Below the pieces are notes generated by a model, which saw only the letters and a program-made list of their open reading frames with translations, was not told where the DNA came from and searched no databases. Both the position numbers and the translations under genes were made by a program. Below are positions 6,471-14,204 of a stretch of 33,894 nucleotides of DNA, in pieces; position 1 is the first letter of the stretch; each line of letters opens with the position of its first letter. Source of the DNA: a virus; IMG/VR virus record IMGVR_UViG_3300046733_000114, positions 1-33,894 of that record, one strand, 5' to 3'.

Positions 6471-8932
6471 TGAAAACCATAGGAGAGCAACTAGACTGGG
6501 AGCACAACATGGCTACTCGCGGAGTCGAAAGATTCCGCAAGCAGCAAGCTGAAGCTACTGAGTCTAGAGGACACGAGACTTCTGCAGGTAGCAGACTTCT
6601 CAAGTCTTACGTCATAACTATATCAGATAGAATTGCTCTTTACTTAGAGGGCAAGCACCCTGAAGGTAGACGTAGGAATAAGTTCAGTAAGTTACTGGCT
6701 ACAATAGATACAGACAAGGTTGCTATGATAGCCTTAAGGAATGTAATAGCATCCGTATTTAAGAATGGCACGGGTATAGCAAGCATATCTATTCAGATAG
6801 GTAGGCAATGTGAGGACGAGCTGCGCTTAAGTAAGTTTCAAACGGAGTACAAAGAATACTATGACAGCCTTATAAGAGACATGCAGCGCAAGAACATAGC
6901 GAACTACAGACACAAGCGAACAGTCCTTACTGCTAAAGGCAAGGACAGAGGCTTACTGTGGGAGAGTTGGTCAGAGCAAGATGCCTTTGGTGTTGGTGCT
7001 TTGGTTATATCTTTGCTTATGGAAGTGTGTGACCTAGTAGAGCGCAATGATGCTCCTGCTAGTAAAGGATACATTAAGGGACAATCTATGTTAGTACCTA
7101 CTCAAGCATGTTTAGATTGGATATCTAATCATGATGAGGTAGTAGAGCTAACTAGTCCAGATAGAATGCCTTGCATAATACCCCCAGCTAATTGGATATC
7201 GGTAACAGACGGAGGCTTCTGGTCTCCTAACTTACGTAAGAGAACGCCCTTGATTAAGTCTAAGCTTATGAGTAAAGAGCGAGAGATTATGTATGCTGAG
7301 GCAGATATGCCTGGAGTACTGGCTGCTGTTAATAAAATGCAAGATACTGCTTGGAGAGTTAACACTAGAGTTAAAGGTGTACTAGATGAAGTGTGGGCTA
7401 ATAACCTGGGCTGTGGTATGCCACGCTCTGAGCCTTATGTATTCCCGCCTTGTCCATTAGAAGAGCACCAGATAGCATCTGAGCTGCCTTACGATAGCCC
7501 TGAGCTTGCTATGTTCAATGAATGGAAAGTAGTTACTAGAGAGCTACATACCCAAGAGAAGGAACGAGTAGCCAAGAACCTAGCTCTCATACGTACTATG
7601 AGATTAGCTAGGGAGATGGAGAAGCATGATAGTTTCTGGTATGTATATCAGTGTGACTTCCGTGGTAGAGTATACGCAGCTAGTGCTGGGTTAACACCTC
7701 AGGGCACAGACCACAGTAAAGCTTTGATTGAGTTCAGTACAGGTGATGCCTTGACTGATGAGAACGGGCTGCGCTGGTTCATGATAAATGGTGCTAACAA
7801 GTACGGCAATGACAAGGTAAGCTATGAAGATAGAGTTGCTTGGGTACAAGATAACAAAGACTTTATTATAGAATGTGCTAATGACCCTATAAGTAACAGA
7901 GGTTTCTGGGCTAACTCAGACAAGCCTTTCCAGTTCCTTGCTTGGGTCTTTGAATGTGCTGATATGTTTAAGCTAAGTAACCCTTATGAGTTCGTGTCTC
8001 ACTTACCCGTAGCATTAGATGGTAGCTGCAATGGACTACAACACTTCTCTGCTATGTTATCAGATGAAGTAGGTGGTAAGTCAGTTAACCTATCACCCAA
8101 CACATTACCTGCTGATATATATCAGGACGTAGCTAACGTGTGCTATGCTAAACTATTAGACCGAGCAAAGCTAGGAGAGGCTCCTGCTATCAACTGGCTA
8201 AAGGCGCTAGGTCCAGGAGGTATGTCACGTAAGCTACCTAAGAAACCTGTAATGACTCTGCCTTATGGGTCAACTCAACAGGCATGTACTACTAGTATAT
8301 ACAACTATGTGACTGACAATCTTTCAGATAAGTTTGATAAGAATACATTCTTTAAACATTCCATATACCTTAACCCATTGCTATGGGCTTCTATAAACGA
8401 GGTAGTTATAGCAGCTAGGGCAGCTATGGATTGGATACAAGAGTGCAGTGTTATACTTGCCAGAAAGAATATACCATTGAAGTACTACAGCCCATTAGGA
8501 TTCCCTGTACTACAAGCTACACAGAAGTACAAGTCTAAGCAGATACGTACACAAATCAATGGTAACTTACAAGTAAGAGTAGCTACTTACACAGACCAAT
8601 TAGATACCAGGAAGCAGCGTCAGGGCAGCAGTCCTAACCTAGTACACCATGTGGATGCTTGTCATATGATGATGGTTGTCAATGCGTGTTCAAGTAACGG
8701 GGTATCTAACTTCGCTATGATACACGATGACTTTGGTGTACCCGCTAAGTATGCAGCCGACCTACAGAAAAACATAAGGCAGCAGTTCGTAGCACTACAT
8801 AACTACAACGACGTACTACAAGACTTTAAAGAGCAACATGAAAATGTTTATGACGTAAAATTACCGAGCCTTCCTAGTAGAGGAAGCTTGGATATAACGG
8901 AGGTACTTAACTCAGACTACTTCTTTAATTAA
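6470..8932 (+). CDS. Single-subunit DNA-directed RNA polymerase (T7 gp1-like)
   Basis: The 820-aa protein (T7 has 883) is a T7-class RNA polymerase. CDFRGRVYA (D396) matches the T7 DWRGRVYA segment; ALDGSCNGLQHFSAM holds catalytic D517 (T7 D537); KKPVMTLPYG (K591, Y599) matches T7 K631/Y639; FAMIHDDFG holds catalytic D753 (T7 D812). The C-terminus, NSDYFFN, corresponds to the T7 'foot' that ends FAFA. The segment RTQINGNLQVRVATYT aligns with the promoter-specificity loop and should read the four promoters listed here. It lies after the replication genes and just before the virion genes, as in phiKMV, and inside the transcript from P1. No T7 lysozyme-like inhibitor (gp3.5 amidase) was seen. 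Confidence 0.98.
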   Translation: MKTIGEQLDWEHNMATRGVERFRKQQAEATESRGHETSAGSRLLKSYVITISDRIALYLEGKHPEGRRRNKFSKLLATIDTDKVAMIALRNVIASVFKNGTGIASISIQIGRQCEDELRLSKFQTEYKEYYDSLIRDMQRKNIANYRHKRTVLTAKGKDRGLLWESWSEQDAFGVGALVISLLMEVCDLVERNDAPASKGYIKGQSMLVPTQACLDWISNHDEVVELTSPDRMPCIIPPANWISVTDGGFWSPNLRKRTPLIKSKLMSKEREIMYAEADMPGVLAAVNKMQDTAWRVNTRVKGVLDEVWANNLGCGMPRSEPYVFPPCPLEEHQIASELPYDSPELAMFNEWKVVTRELHTQEKERVAKNLALIRTMRLAREMEKHDSFWYVYQCDFRGRVYAASAGLTPQGTDHSKALIEFSTGDALTDENGLRWFMINGANKYGNDKVSYEDRVAWVQDNKDFIIECANDPISNRGFWANSDKPFQFLAWVFECADMFKLSNPYEFVSHLPVALDGSCNGLQHFSAMLSDEVGGKSVNLSPNTLPADIYQDVANVCYAKLLDRAKLGEAPAINWLKALGPGGMSRKLPKKPVMTLPYGSTQQACTTSIYNYVTDNLSDKFDKNTFFKHSIYLNPLLWASINEVVIAARAAMDWIQECSVILARKNIPLKYYSPLGFPVLQATQKYKSKQIRTQINGNLQVRVATYTDQLDTRKQRQGSSPNLVHHVDACHMMMVVNACSSNGVSNFAMIHDDFGVPAKYAADLQKNIRQQFVALHNYNDVLQDFKEQHENVYDVKLPSLPSRGSLDITEVLNSDYFFN

Positions 8933-8933
8933 C

Positions 8934-8952
8934 TTAGTGCTTCTCTATAGAG
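8934..8952 (+). promoter_or_regulatory. Phage RNA polymerase promoter P2 (late genes)
   Basis: TTAGTGCTTCTCTATAGAG begins 1 nt after the RNA polymerase stop, with the predicted first base near G8950. It is nearly identical to P1 and carries the CTATAG core. A short leader with a perfect AAAGGAGGT SD and the ATG at 8973 follow, so it is the probable start of the virion transcript that runs to the terminator after the capsid gene. Confidence 0.82.
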
Positions 8953-8972
8953 ATATAACGAAAGGAGGTATT

Positions 8973-9119
8973 ATGTCCTACGCAGATTTATCTAAGGACG
9001 ACCAAGTACTTACTGCTATTAAATTTATAGCCGTAGGTTCAGAGATACCCTTGGAGTTACAAGAAGAATTAGGTTCTGAATTAGTTTACGAGGTAAGTAA
9101 TCCTATTAAAGGAGACTGA
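8973..9119 (+). CDS. Small acidic protein, first gene of late transcript
   Basis: This 48-aa protein begins at ATG 8973, chosen because AAAGGAGGT lies just upstream; the in-frame GTG at 8937 falls inside promoter P2 and is rejected. It is acidic (S-K-D-D-Q, E-E-L-G-S-E-L) with no Cys and no membrane segment. Its end holds the SD of the next gene (AAAGGAG in K-G-D). Being first behind a strong promoter with an ideal SD, it should be made in large amounts. I recognise no family. Confidence 0.68.
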   Translation: MSYADLSKDDQVLTAIKFIAVGSEIPLELQEELGSELVYEVSNPIKGD

Positions 9120-9120
9120 T

Positions 9121-9315
9121 TTGAAAATAGAATCAAAGACTACAGACGGACACGTTAGCCAGTCGGTTAGACGTATCCTGACATTTATGACTGCACCCTC
9201 TATCTTACAACGAGGTGAAGGTGAGTTCGGTATAGGTACGGAACATGCTAAGGCTGAAATAAGAGCAGCTTTATCAGAAGTATTAGGGAGGTACCCGTGG
9301 TACGAAGGGCCTTAG
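9121..9315 (+). CDS. Small protein of unknown function, TTG start
   Basis: This 64-aa protein starts with TTG, supported by AAAGGAG about 6 nt upstream and by the tight join to the previous stop. It has a helical middle (H-V-S-Q-S-V-R-R-I-L-T-F) and a second helix (A-K-A-E-I-R-A-A-L-S-E-V-L), then ends Y-P-W-Y-E-G-P. There are no membrane segments or metal motifs. The stop lies inside the next gene (19-nt overlap), so the two are coupled. No family recognised. Confidence 0.6.
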   Translation: MKIESKTTDGHVSQSVRRILTFMTAPSILQRGEGEFGIGTEHAKAEIRAALSEVLGRYPWYEGP

Positions 9316-9728
9316 TATCAGACGTAGACCATATATTAGATATCGCAGAGGTATTTAATGATGACTATGGACTACCAGAAATAAATACAGAAAGAGCGCG
9401 TACTGCTTTATTAGGTTTTATCAAACATGGTACAGTGTTTTGTTCAGGTGCAGGGGCTATAGTAGGCATGACCTACAAAGACCCCTTCAGAGACAGGACC
9501 CTGCTACTAGAGATAGGCTGGTACGCTGATGGTGGAGGAATGACTGGAGTTAAGTTACTTAACGCATTCATTAAGGAAGCCAAGAAATTAGAGGTAGATG
9601 CAGTTATTATGAGCACCCTAAGCAACAGTGACTTACGAATTGGTAAGTTCCTACAGCGACAAGGCTTCTCGGTAGCTGAAACATCCTACACTTTAGAACT
9701 AGGAGGACATATAAAATGTCTATTATAA
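9297..9728 (+). CDS. GNAT-family N-acetyltransferase
   Basis: The 143-aa protein has the GNAT layout: an N-terminal helix pair, strands around residues 44-74 ending LLLEIGWYA, a glycine-rich turn DGGGMTG (about residues 78-84) leading into the helix VKLLNAFIKEAKKL at the acetyl-CoA pyrophosphate site, then VDAVIMSTLSNSD and the R-Q-G-F turn typical of motif B. GTG 9297 is chosen for its SD (GGGAGG, 6 nt). GNATs move acetyl from acetyl-CoA to amines; the target here is unknown and could be host or virion protein. It sits early in the late transcript before the connector and overlaps the next gene by 13 nt. Confidence 0.8.
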   Translation: MVRRALVSDVDHILDIAEVFNDDYGLPEINTERARTALLGFIKHGTVFCSGAGAIVGMTYKDPFRDRTLLLEIGWYADGGGMTGVKLLNAFIKEAKKLEVDAVIMSTLSNSDLRIGKFLQRQGFSVAETSYTLELGGHIKCLL

Positions 9729-10009
9729 CAGGACTACTTGCTGCAAAGCAAGCTAAGAAAGCTAGAAAAGAACAAGAACAAGCCAACCAAGAGGCAGAGA
9801 CCAGGGCTATAGAAGCCGCTGCTTTATCTGAGACCCAGGAAGATACTGGTGCGGATATAATATTTGGTGCAGCTAAAGGTGGACGGACGTTACTACGTAG
9901 ACGCCCGACACAAGGCCCGACAACAGGCCCTAGACCAAGGCTCACTGGCTTAGGCGGCTTTGGTGGGGGAGACCCTGTCAGAGGCTATAACAATATGAGG
10001 CTGCTATGA
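9716..10009 (+). CDS. Putative minor virion/tail protein at the T7 gp7.3 position
   Basis: This 97-aa protein lies just before the connector gene, where T7 has gp7.3 (99 aa, a small tail protein). The N-terminal half is helical and charged (L-L-A-A-K-Q-A-K-K-A-R-K-E-Q), and the second half is low in complexity with Arg/Pro/Thr repeats and a Gly run (G-L-G-G-F-G-G-G). That order, charged helix then glycine-rich tail, broadly resembles gp7.3, but no clear sequence identity can be claimed by eye. SD AGGAGG is good, and the stop overlaps the connector ATG (ATGA). Position is the main argument. Confidence 0.5.
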   Translation: MSIITGLLAAKQAKKARKEQEQANQEAETRAIEAAALSETQEDTGADIIFGAAKGGRTLLRRRPTQGPTTGPRPRLTGLGGFGGGDPVRGYNNMRLL

Positions 10010-11589
10010 GTACTTATCCAAGCCCTAAGGGAAACATTGGTCAAGTCTGGATGCAGATGTACCAAGAGAAAGGTGACTTACTAGAGCGCAGTGAGGCTTA
10101 TGCTAGATGGACTCTAGCTAATATACTTCGGGCTGATAGAGAGACACACCAACAGAATACAGAGATGACTAAAGGTTCTGTGATGATGGGAGCTAAGTGG
10201 GTTAATCACTTAGCTAATAGAATAGTAGATGTACTGTTCCCCTTATCCAGGCCATTCTTTACTGTAGCTATAACCCCTAAAACTAAAACTGCTTTGGAGC
10301 AAGAGAATACTCCAGACCAATTAGCTGCTGTTAAAGAGCAGATAAGAGAAGCTACTACTAGGATAGAAGAAGAGGCTATAAGAAACCTTAGACTAGTAGA
10401 ATATAGACCTGTAGCCATTGAAGCATGTAAGCATCTTATTATTACAGGTAATGCTTTACTTAGAAGAATGCCGTCAGGCAAAAGAATACTGTACTCTATT
10501 GACCGCTATGGAATTAGACGTGATATAGAGGGTAATGCCATTGAAGTTGTACTATATGACCGAAAGAAGTATTGTACCTTTGACCCAGAAATGCAAGCTA
10601 TGATTAGAGAAGTGCATCCTAAGGTTAAAGATGATGACAAGATGGAATTATTATCTCACTATAAAATGGAAGCTGATGGACGATGGTGCTTTAAGCAAGA
10701 AGTAGAGGGTGTAGCTATAGGTAAACAGATTAAGTATGTTAAGAAAGACTTTGACTTACTTCCTCTAGCCTGGAACTTACCTTCTGGTTTTCATTATGCT
10801 ACTGGTTTAGTAGAAGATAACTCTACTACATTCCATAAGCTAGATGTGACCACAGAGGCTCTTACAGATATGGTAGCTATCGCAGCTGACATTAAGTTCT
10901 TTGTTAGACCAGGCTCTGCCTTAGGTTTACAACTAAGAGAACTTAATAATGCACAGCGAGGTGCTTACTTTGCAGGTAATGCAGAGGACATAGCTGTACC
11001 AGAGATTAACTTACGTGGTGACTTAGATACCATAGCTAATATAGTAGCTAAATGGGAAGGTGATTTATCCAGAGTATTCTTATTATCTAATGTACGTGAT
11101 GCGGAACGTGTTACTGCAGAGGAAATAAGGCTTGTAGCCAGAGAACTAGAGAGTTCCTTTGGTGGATTGTATTCTCAACTTGCTTTACAATGGCAACAGA
11201 AGGAAGCTGATTACGCTTTATCTAAAATGAACGTAGGTTCTGTAGGTAATCTTGATGACCAGTTTGAAGTACTAGTTACTACAGGTCTAGAAAGTTTATC
11301 TAGAGAAGGTCAGATTGATAACCTTAGGTTAGCTATCAGTGACTTGCAGATGTTAGAAGCTGTTCCTGAGGAGATTAGGTCTATATTTAATCCAAGTAGA
11401 TTCGGACAGTTTATCTTTGTAAACAGAGGCGTTGCATTAGCAGACTTCTTGAATACTCCTGAAGAGATGCAAGCTATGCAAGAACAAGAGCTTGCTAAAG
11501 CTGGTAGACAAGCTGAGATAGATACTGCTGCTAATGTAGCACAGTATGCTGGTAAATCAGAAATAGATAATATGGACGGTCAACAATAG
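10006..11589 (+). CDS. Head-tail connector / portal protein (T7 gp8-like)
   Basis: The 527-aa protein matches T7 gp8 in size (536) and position. The N-terminus (S-E-A-Y-A-R-W-T-L-A) and the segment around residues 62-80 with W-V-N-H-L-A-N-R and L-F-P-L-S-R-P-F-F fit podovirus portals, where the latter strand forms part of the wing. A long helical region with V-T-A-E-E-I-R and E-L-E-S-S-F-G-G-L-Y-S-Q-L at about 365-390 is also typical. Twelve copies would form the ring at one capsid vertex through which DNA is packaged by the terminase and leaves through the tail. Confidence 0.94.
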   Translation: MSTYPSPKGNIGQVWMQMYQEKGDLLERSEAYARWTLANILRADRETHQQNTEMTKGSVMMGAKWVNHLANRIVDVLFPLSRPFFTVAITPKTKTALEQENTPDQLAAVKEQIREATTRIEEEAIRNLRLVEYRPVAIEACKHLIITGNALLRRMPSGKRILYSIDRYGIRRDIEGNAIEVVLYDRKKYCTFDPEMQAMIREVHPKVKDDDKMELLSHYKMEADGRWCFKQEVEGVAIGKQIKYVKKDFDLLPLAWNLPSGFHYATGLVEDNSTTFHKLDVTTEALTDMVAIAADIKFFVRPGSALGLQLRELNNAQRGAYFAGNAEDIAVPEINLRGDLDTIANIVAKWEGDLSRVFLLSNVRDAERVTAEEIRLVARELESSFGGLYSQLALQWQQKEADYALSKMNVGSVGNLDDQFEVLVTTGLESLSREGQIDNLRLAISDLQMLEAVPEEIRSIFNPSRFGQFIFVNRGVALADFLNTPEEMQAMQEQELAKAGRQAEIDTAANVAQYAGKSEIDNMDGQQ

Positions 11590-11597
11590 GAGAGTAT

Positions 11598-12422
11598 ATG
11601 ACTGATGAAAGTAACCCACATTCAAATGTTTCAACTGAAGAGCGTAAAGCTGCTGAGGTAGCTGAACAAGCAGCTGCTAAAGAAACCCCAGTTGAAGAAA
11701 CCCCAATACAAGCTGTGTCAAACACAGAGGTCAAGGCTAATCCTGTAGACCCTGAAGCAGATGCAGCCTTGGTAGAAGATGATAAAGAGGAAGGAAAGCC
11801 TGACGATGGTGAGGCTCCTCTTGATACACAAGCTTGGGGAGATACAAATAGCGAAGTAGGAAATAGTGTTCTGAGATTAATACAGAACGCTGGAGGAACA
11901 CCCGAACAGGCGAAGGCATTATTGTTTGACGCTGTACGGGATAATGATATGTCTAAGATAGACAAAGCAGAGCTTACTAATTTAGTAGGTGAATCAAATG
12001 CTACAATCATTATGTCAGGTGCGGCCTCCTATGCTACAGAGATAGCCGCTAAAAACGTAGAGATAGCTAAGACAGTTAATGAAGCCGTAGGTGGCTCAGA
12101 AAACTGGGAAGCTATACAGAACTGGTCAGACAATTCTGACTTGCCTGATGCAGAGAAAGCAGAGTACAATGAACTCTTATCTGCAGGAGGTGCTAAAGCT
12201 AGGTTCGCAGCTACAGAACTATTAAATAAATACAATGCCGATTCTGGCAACACACAAATTACGGACACAAACCGAGTTGACCCTGATGTTGATACAACTA
12301 CCCAGTCCGAAGCTATAACTGCACGCGAATATTATAAGCGTATGGCTATGGCAAACCGTAAAGGTCAAGATACAACAGCTATAAAAGCGGCAAGAGCAAA
12401 AGGCCGTAAGCTAGGTATCTAA
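11598..12422 (+). CDS. Scaffolding (capsid assembly) protein (T7 gp9-like)
   Basis: The 274-aa protein lies between portal and capsid, as gp9 does in T7 (307 aa). The first ~80 residues are very acidic and Ala/Pro-rich (runs of E-E, D-D-K-E-E, D-P-E-A-D-A); the middle is helical, and the last ~45 residues carry Arg and Lys (Y-Y-K-R-M-A-M-A-N-R-K), fitting the basic C-terminal helices that bind coat protein. It directs procapsid assembly and leaves before DNA packaging. SD AGGAG lies before the ATG. Sequence identity is low, as is usual for scaffolds, so position and composition carry the call. Confidence 0.88.
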   Translation: MTDESNPHSNVSTEERKAAEVAEQAAAKETPVEETPIQAVSNTEVKANPVDPEADAALVEDDKEEGKPDDGEAPLDTQAWGDTNSEVGNSVLRLIQNAGGTPEQAKALLFDAVRDNDMSKIDKAELTNLVGESNATIIMSGAASYATEIAAKNVEIAKTVNEAVGGSENWEAIQNWSDNSDLPDAEKAEYNELLSAGGAKARFAATELLNKYNADSGNTQITDTNRVDPDVDTTTQSEAITAREYYKRMAMANRKGQDTTAIKAARAKGRKLGI

Positions 12423-12431
12423 CCTATAAAC

Positions 12432-12445
12432 TGGGAATAATCCCA
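12432..12445 (+). other. Short hairpin in the capsid gene leader
   Basis: TGGGA, ATAA, TCCCA forms a 5-bp stem with a 4-nt loop in the 47-bp gap between scaffold and capsid genes. There is no T run, so it is not a standard terminator. It may mark a processing site or stabilise the capsid message; the SD (AAGGAA) and ATG lie 16-25 nt further on. Confidence 0.3.
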
Positions 12446-12469
12446 CAACATTAAATATAAGGAATTAAT

Positions 12470-13447
12470 ATGCCTATCCCTTCAGACTCAACTCACTTGA
12501 GTGCTCAGGCTACATCAGAAATGATTGAAGAGTATGCTGGCGCAGTGGATTCACAATTCGCTAAGTCGTCCATCATGCGTGGCTTCGTAAACATAGATAA
12601 CCTACAAGGTACAGACACAAAGATTAAGCGTCGTGTCGGACGTACCGTTCTTAAGAAGGTAGTAGCTGGTGTAAGACCCGATGCTGCTCCAACTTCATTC
12701 GGACGTACAGCCGTAACAGTCGATACGATTTCATTAGCTCGCGATAACCGTGACTTATTGAATGAGTTCCAAACAGACTTTAACGCACGTCAACAGTTAG
12801 GTATGGACCACGGTAAAGAACTTGGTAAACTATTTGACCAGGCTCATATTATCGCAGCTATCAAAGGTGCAGCAGCAGCTGCTCCAACAGATGCAGATGG
12901 TACTAACTACAACGGTGCATTTGGTGCAGGTTCAACAACTACAATGGCCGCATCTAATGATGACCTAGACCCAACTAAATTCTATGAAGCTATTGCTGCA
13001 CAGATAACAGCTATGGAAGAAGAAGACATTGACATTGAAGAATGCGTTGTGTTCGTGCGTCCAACATATCAAGACGTACTACTTAATAATGACAAATTAC
13101 TTAACCGTGATTTCTCTTCAGACAACGGTGACTTTGCAAATGGTACATTCAGAACGCTTAAAGGTGTTCCGATTGTTTCTACTACCAGAATACCAACTGC
13201 TGCTATTACTAACCATGTAATGTCTGACGCTAAGAACTCTAACTTCTATAACGTAAGTGCTGCAGAAGCTAGAAGTAAAGCTATCATTATGCACCCTAAA
13301 GCTCTATTCGCTGCAGAGACTATACCATTAACTTCTAAGGTATACTACGACGATAAAGAACTTCAGTGGTTCATCGATTCATACTTAGCATTCGGTGTTA
13401 ACTATGACAGACCAGATTGCGCTCGCGTAGTCCGTTCATTCGACTAA
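12470..13447 (+). CDS. Major capsid protein (T7 gp10A-like)
   Basis: The 325-aa protein (T7 gp10A is 345) follows the scaffold and precedes a terminator, as in T7. It starts L-S-A-Q-A-T-S-E-M-I-E-E-Y-A-G-A-V, has the early strands I-M-R-G-F-V-N-I-D and G-T-D-T-K-I-K-R-R-V-G-R-T, and ends in the beta-rich V-N-Y-D-R-P-D-C-A-R-V-V stretch common in T7-type coats of the HK97 fold. Spelling is cleaner than in neighbours (many GGT, GTA, CGT, AAC codons), as expected for high expression. No slippery extension comparable to T7 10B is possible because the terminator begins about 10 nt after the stop. Confidence 0.95.
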   Translation: MPIPSDSTHLSAQATSEMIEEYAGAVDSQFAKSSIMRGFVNIDNLQGTDTKIKRRVGRTVLKKVVAGVRPDAAPTSFGRTAVTVDTISLARDNRDLLNEFQTDFNARQQLGMDHGKELGKLFDQAHIIAAIKGAAAAAPTDADGTNYNGAFGAGSTTTMAASNDDLDPTKFYEAIAAQITAMEEEDIDIEECVVFVRPTYQDVLLNNDKLLNRDFSSDNGDFANGTFRTLKGVPIVSTTRIPTAAITNHVMSDAKNSNFYNVSAAEARSKAIIMHPKALFAAETIPLTSKVYYDDKELQWFIDSYLAFGVNYDRPDCARVVRSFD

Positions 13448-13458
13448 ATAATTAACGA

Positions 13459-13491
13459 GGCTCTCCTGTTTATTCGGGAGGGCCTTTTTTT
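13459..13491 (+). terminator. Intrinsic terminator after capsid gene (T7 T-phi position)
   Basis: GGCTCTCCT (13459-13467) pairs with GGGAGGGCC (13476-13484), with two G-U pairs and an 8-nt loop, and seven T residues follow. This is a standard intrinsic terminator. T7 has its only major phage-polymerase terminator at exactly this point, just after gene 10, where it reduces tail and core gene expression relative to the capsid. Confidence 0.88.
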
Positions 13492-13499
13492 GTTTTATA

Positions 13500-13536
13500 G
13501 ATTCCTGGGCTTTTGCTCTCCGTGGGTTCGGGAATC
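13500..13536 (+). other. Second hairpin between capsid terminator and tail tube A
   Basis: GATTCC (13500-13505) pairs perfectly with GGAATC (13531-13536), and the stem can extend inward to 11 bp with three G-U pairs. It lies on the read-through transcript just past the terminator and 28 nt before the tail tube A ATG. A processing site such as an RNase III site, or a leader structure, is plausible. No T run follows. Confidence 0.4.
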
Positions 13537-13563
13537 TTTATAACAAAAAAGAAAGGGACTACT

Positions 13564-14196
13564 ATGCCTACAACGGCCAACATTAAATTAAGTTTAATAA
13601 ACAGTATGCTACGCACACTAGGGTCTGCTCCCTTAGCTGGTGCAGATACTTCGCATCCTGATTATATCACAGCTAATGCTGTACTAGAAGAAGTCATAGA
13701 AGATTTCTCAAGTAAACCGCTATGGTTTAACAATTCAATAGAAACTCTATCGCAAGATAACGATGGTAGAGTTCCAGTACCTACTAATGCTGTAGCAGTT
13801 GACCCCACAGATGGGTCTAATCTAGCTGTTGCTGGTAACTTCTTATACAATGTAGATAAGAGAACAGACATTATAGGTAAAGATGTAGAGTGCTACGTTC
13901 ACAGAGAAATAGAACTAGAGCTTATGCCCAGGGAAGCCCTTAAGTTTATTAGGGCAGCTTGTAGATTTAAGTTCTATGCAGACGAAGATGGTGGTGTGCA
14001 GAAGTTACAAGTATATGCTCAGGCTGCACAGTTGTCAGAGCTAGAACTTAACTCTGTAAACATAGCACGTATGGATATGAACTTCTTTGCCTCAGGCTCT
14101 GGAAGAACATTCTTTATACCTAGACCCTCTAACTATCAACACATTGGTAGTAGTGCTGGTTCAGGTGGAGTTAAAACAATATTTCAAACTAGCTAG
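13564..14196 (+). CDS. Tail tubular protein A / head-tail adaptor (T7 gp11-like)
   Basis: ATG 13564 gives 210 aa (T7 gp11 is 196); the longer TTG start at 13513 lies inside the hairpin loop and is rejected, while AAAGGG precedes the ATG. The N-terminus K-L-S-L-I-N-S-M-L-R-T-L-G-S-A-P and the later A-N-A-V-L-E-E-V-I-E-D-F-S, plus W-F-N-N-S-I-E-T-L, fit the gp11 family. It forms the ring joining the portal to the tail nozzle. The gene lies past the terminator, so it depends on read-through. Confidence 0.88.
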   Translation: MPTTANIKLSLINSMLRTLGSAPLAGADTSHPDYITANAVLEEVIEDFSSKPLWFNNSIETLSQDNDGRVPVPTNAVAVDPTDGSNLAVAGNFLYNVDKRTDIIGKDVECYVHREIELELMPREALKFIRAACRFKFYADEDGGVQKLQVYAQAAQLSELELNSVNIARMDMNFFASGSGRTFFIPRPSNYQHIGSSAGSGGVKTIFQTS

Positions 14197-14204
14197 GAGA
14201 AGTC

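Noticed and set aside
8937-8972. GTG start that would lengthen the first late gene to 60 aa
   Set aside because: The extension overlaps the promoter; an ideal SD sits before ATG 8973.
11531-12010. 159-aa minus-strand frame opposite the scaffold gene
   Set aside because: It lies wholly opposite well-supported late genes, its Ser/Leu/Ala-rich content mirrors their codons, and it has no SD or neighbours on that strand.
13448-13491. Possible frameshift-extended minor capsid protein like T7 10B
   Set aside because: No room: the intrinsic terminator starts about 10 nt after the capsid stop, and no slippery run was seen there.
13500-13536. tRNA-like look (GGTTCGGGAATC resembles a T arm)
   Set aside because: Too short for a tRNA and no acceptor, D or anticodon arms; better explained as a simple hairpin.
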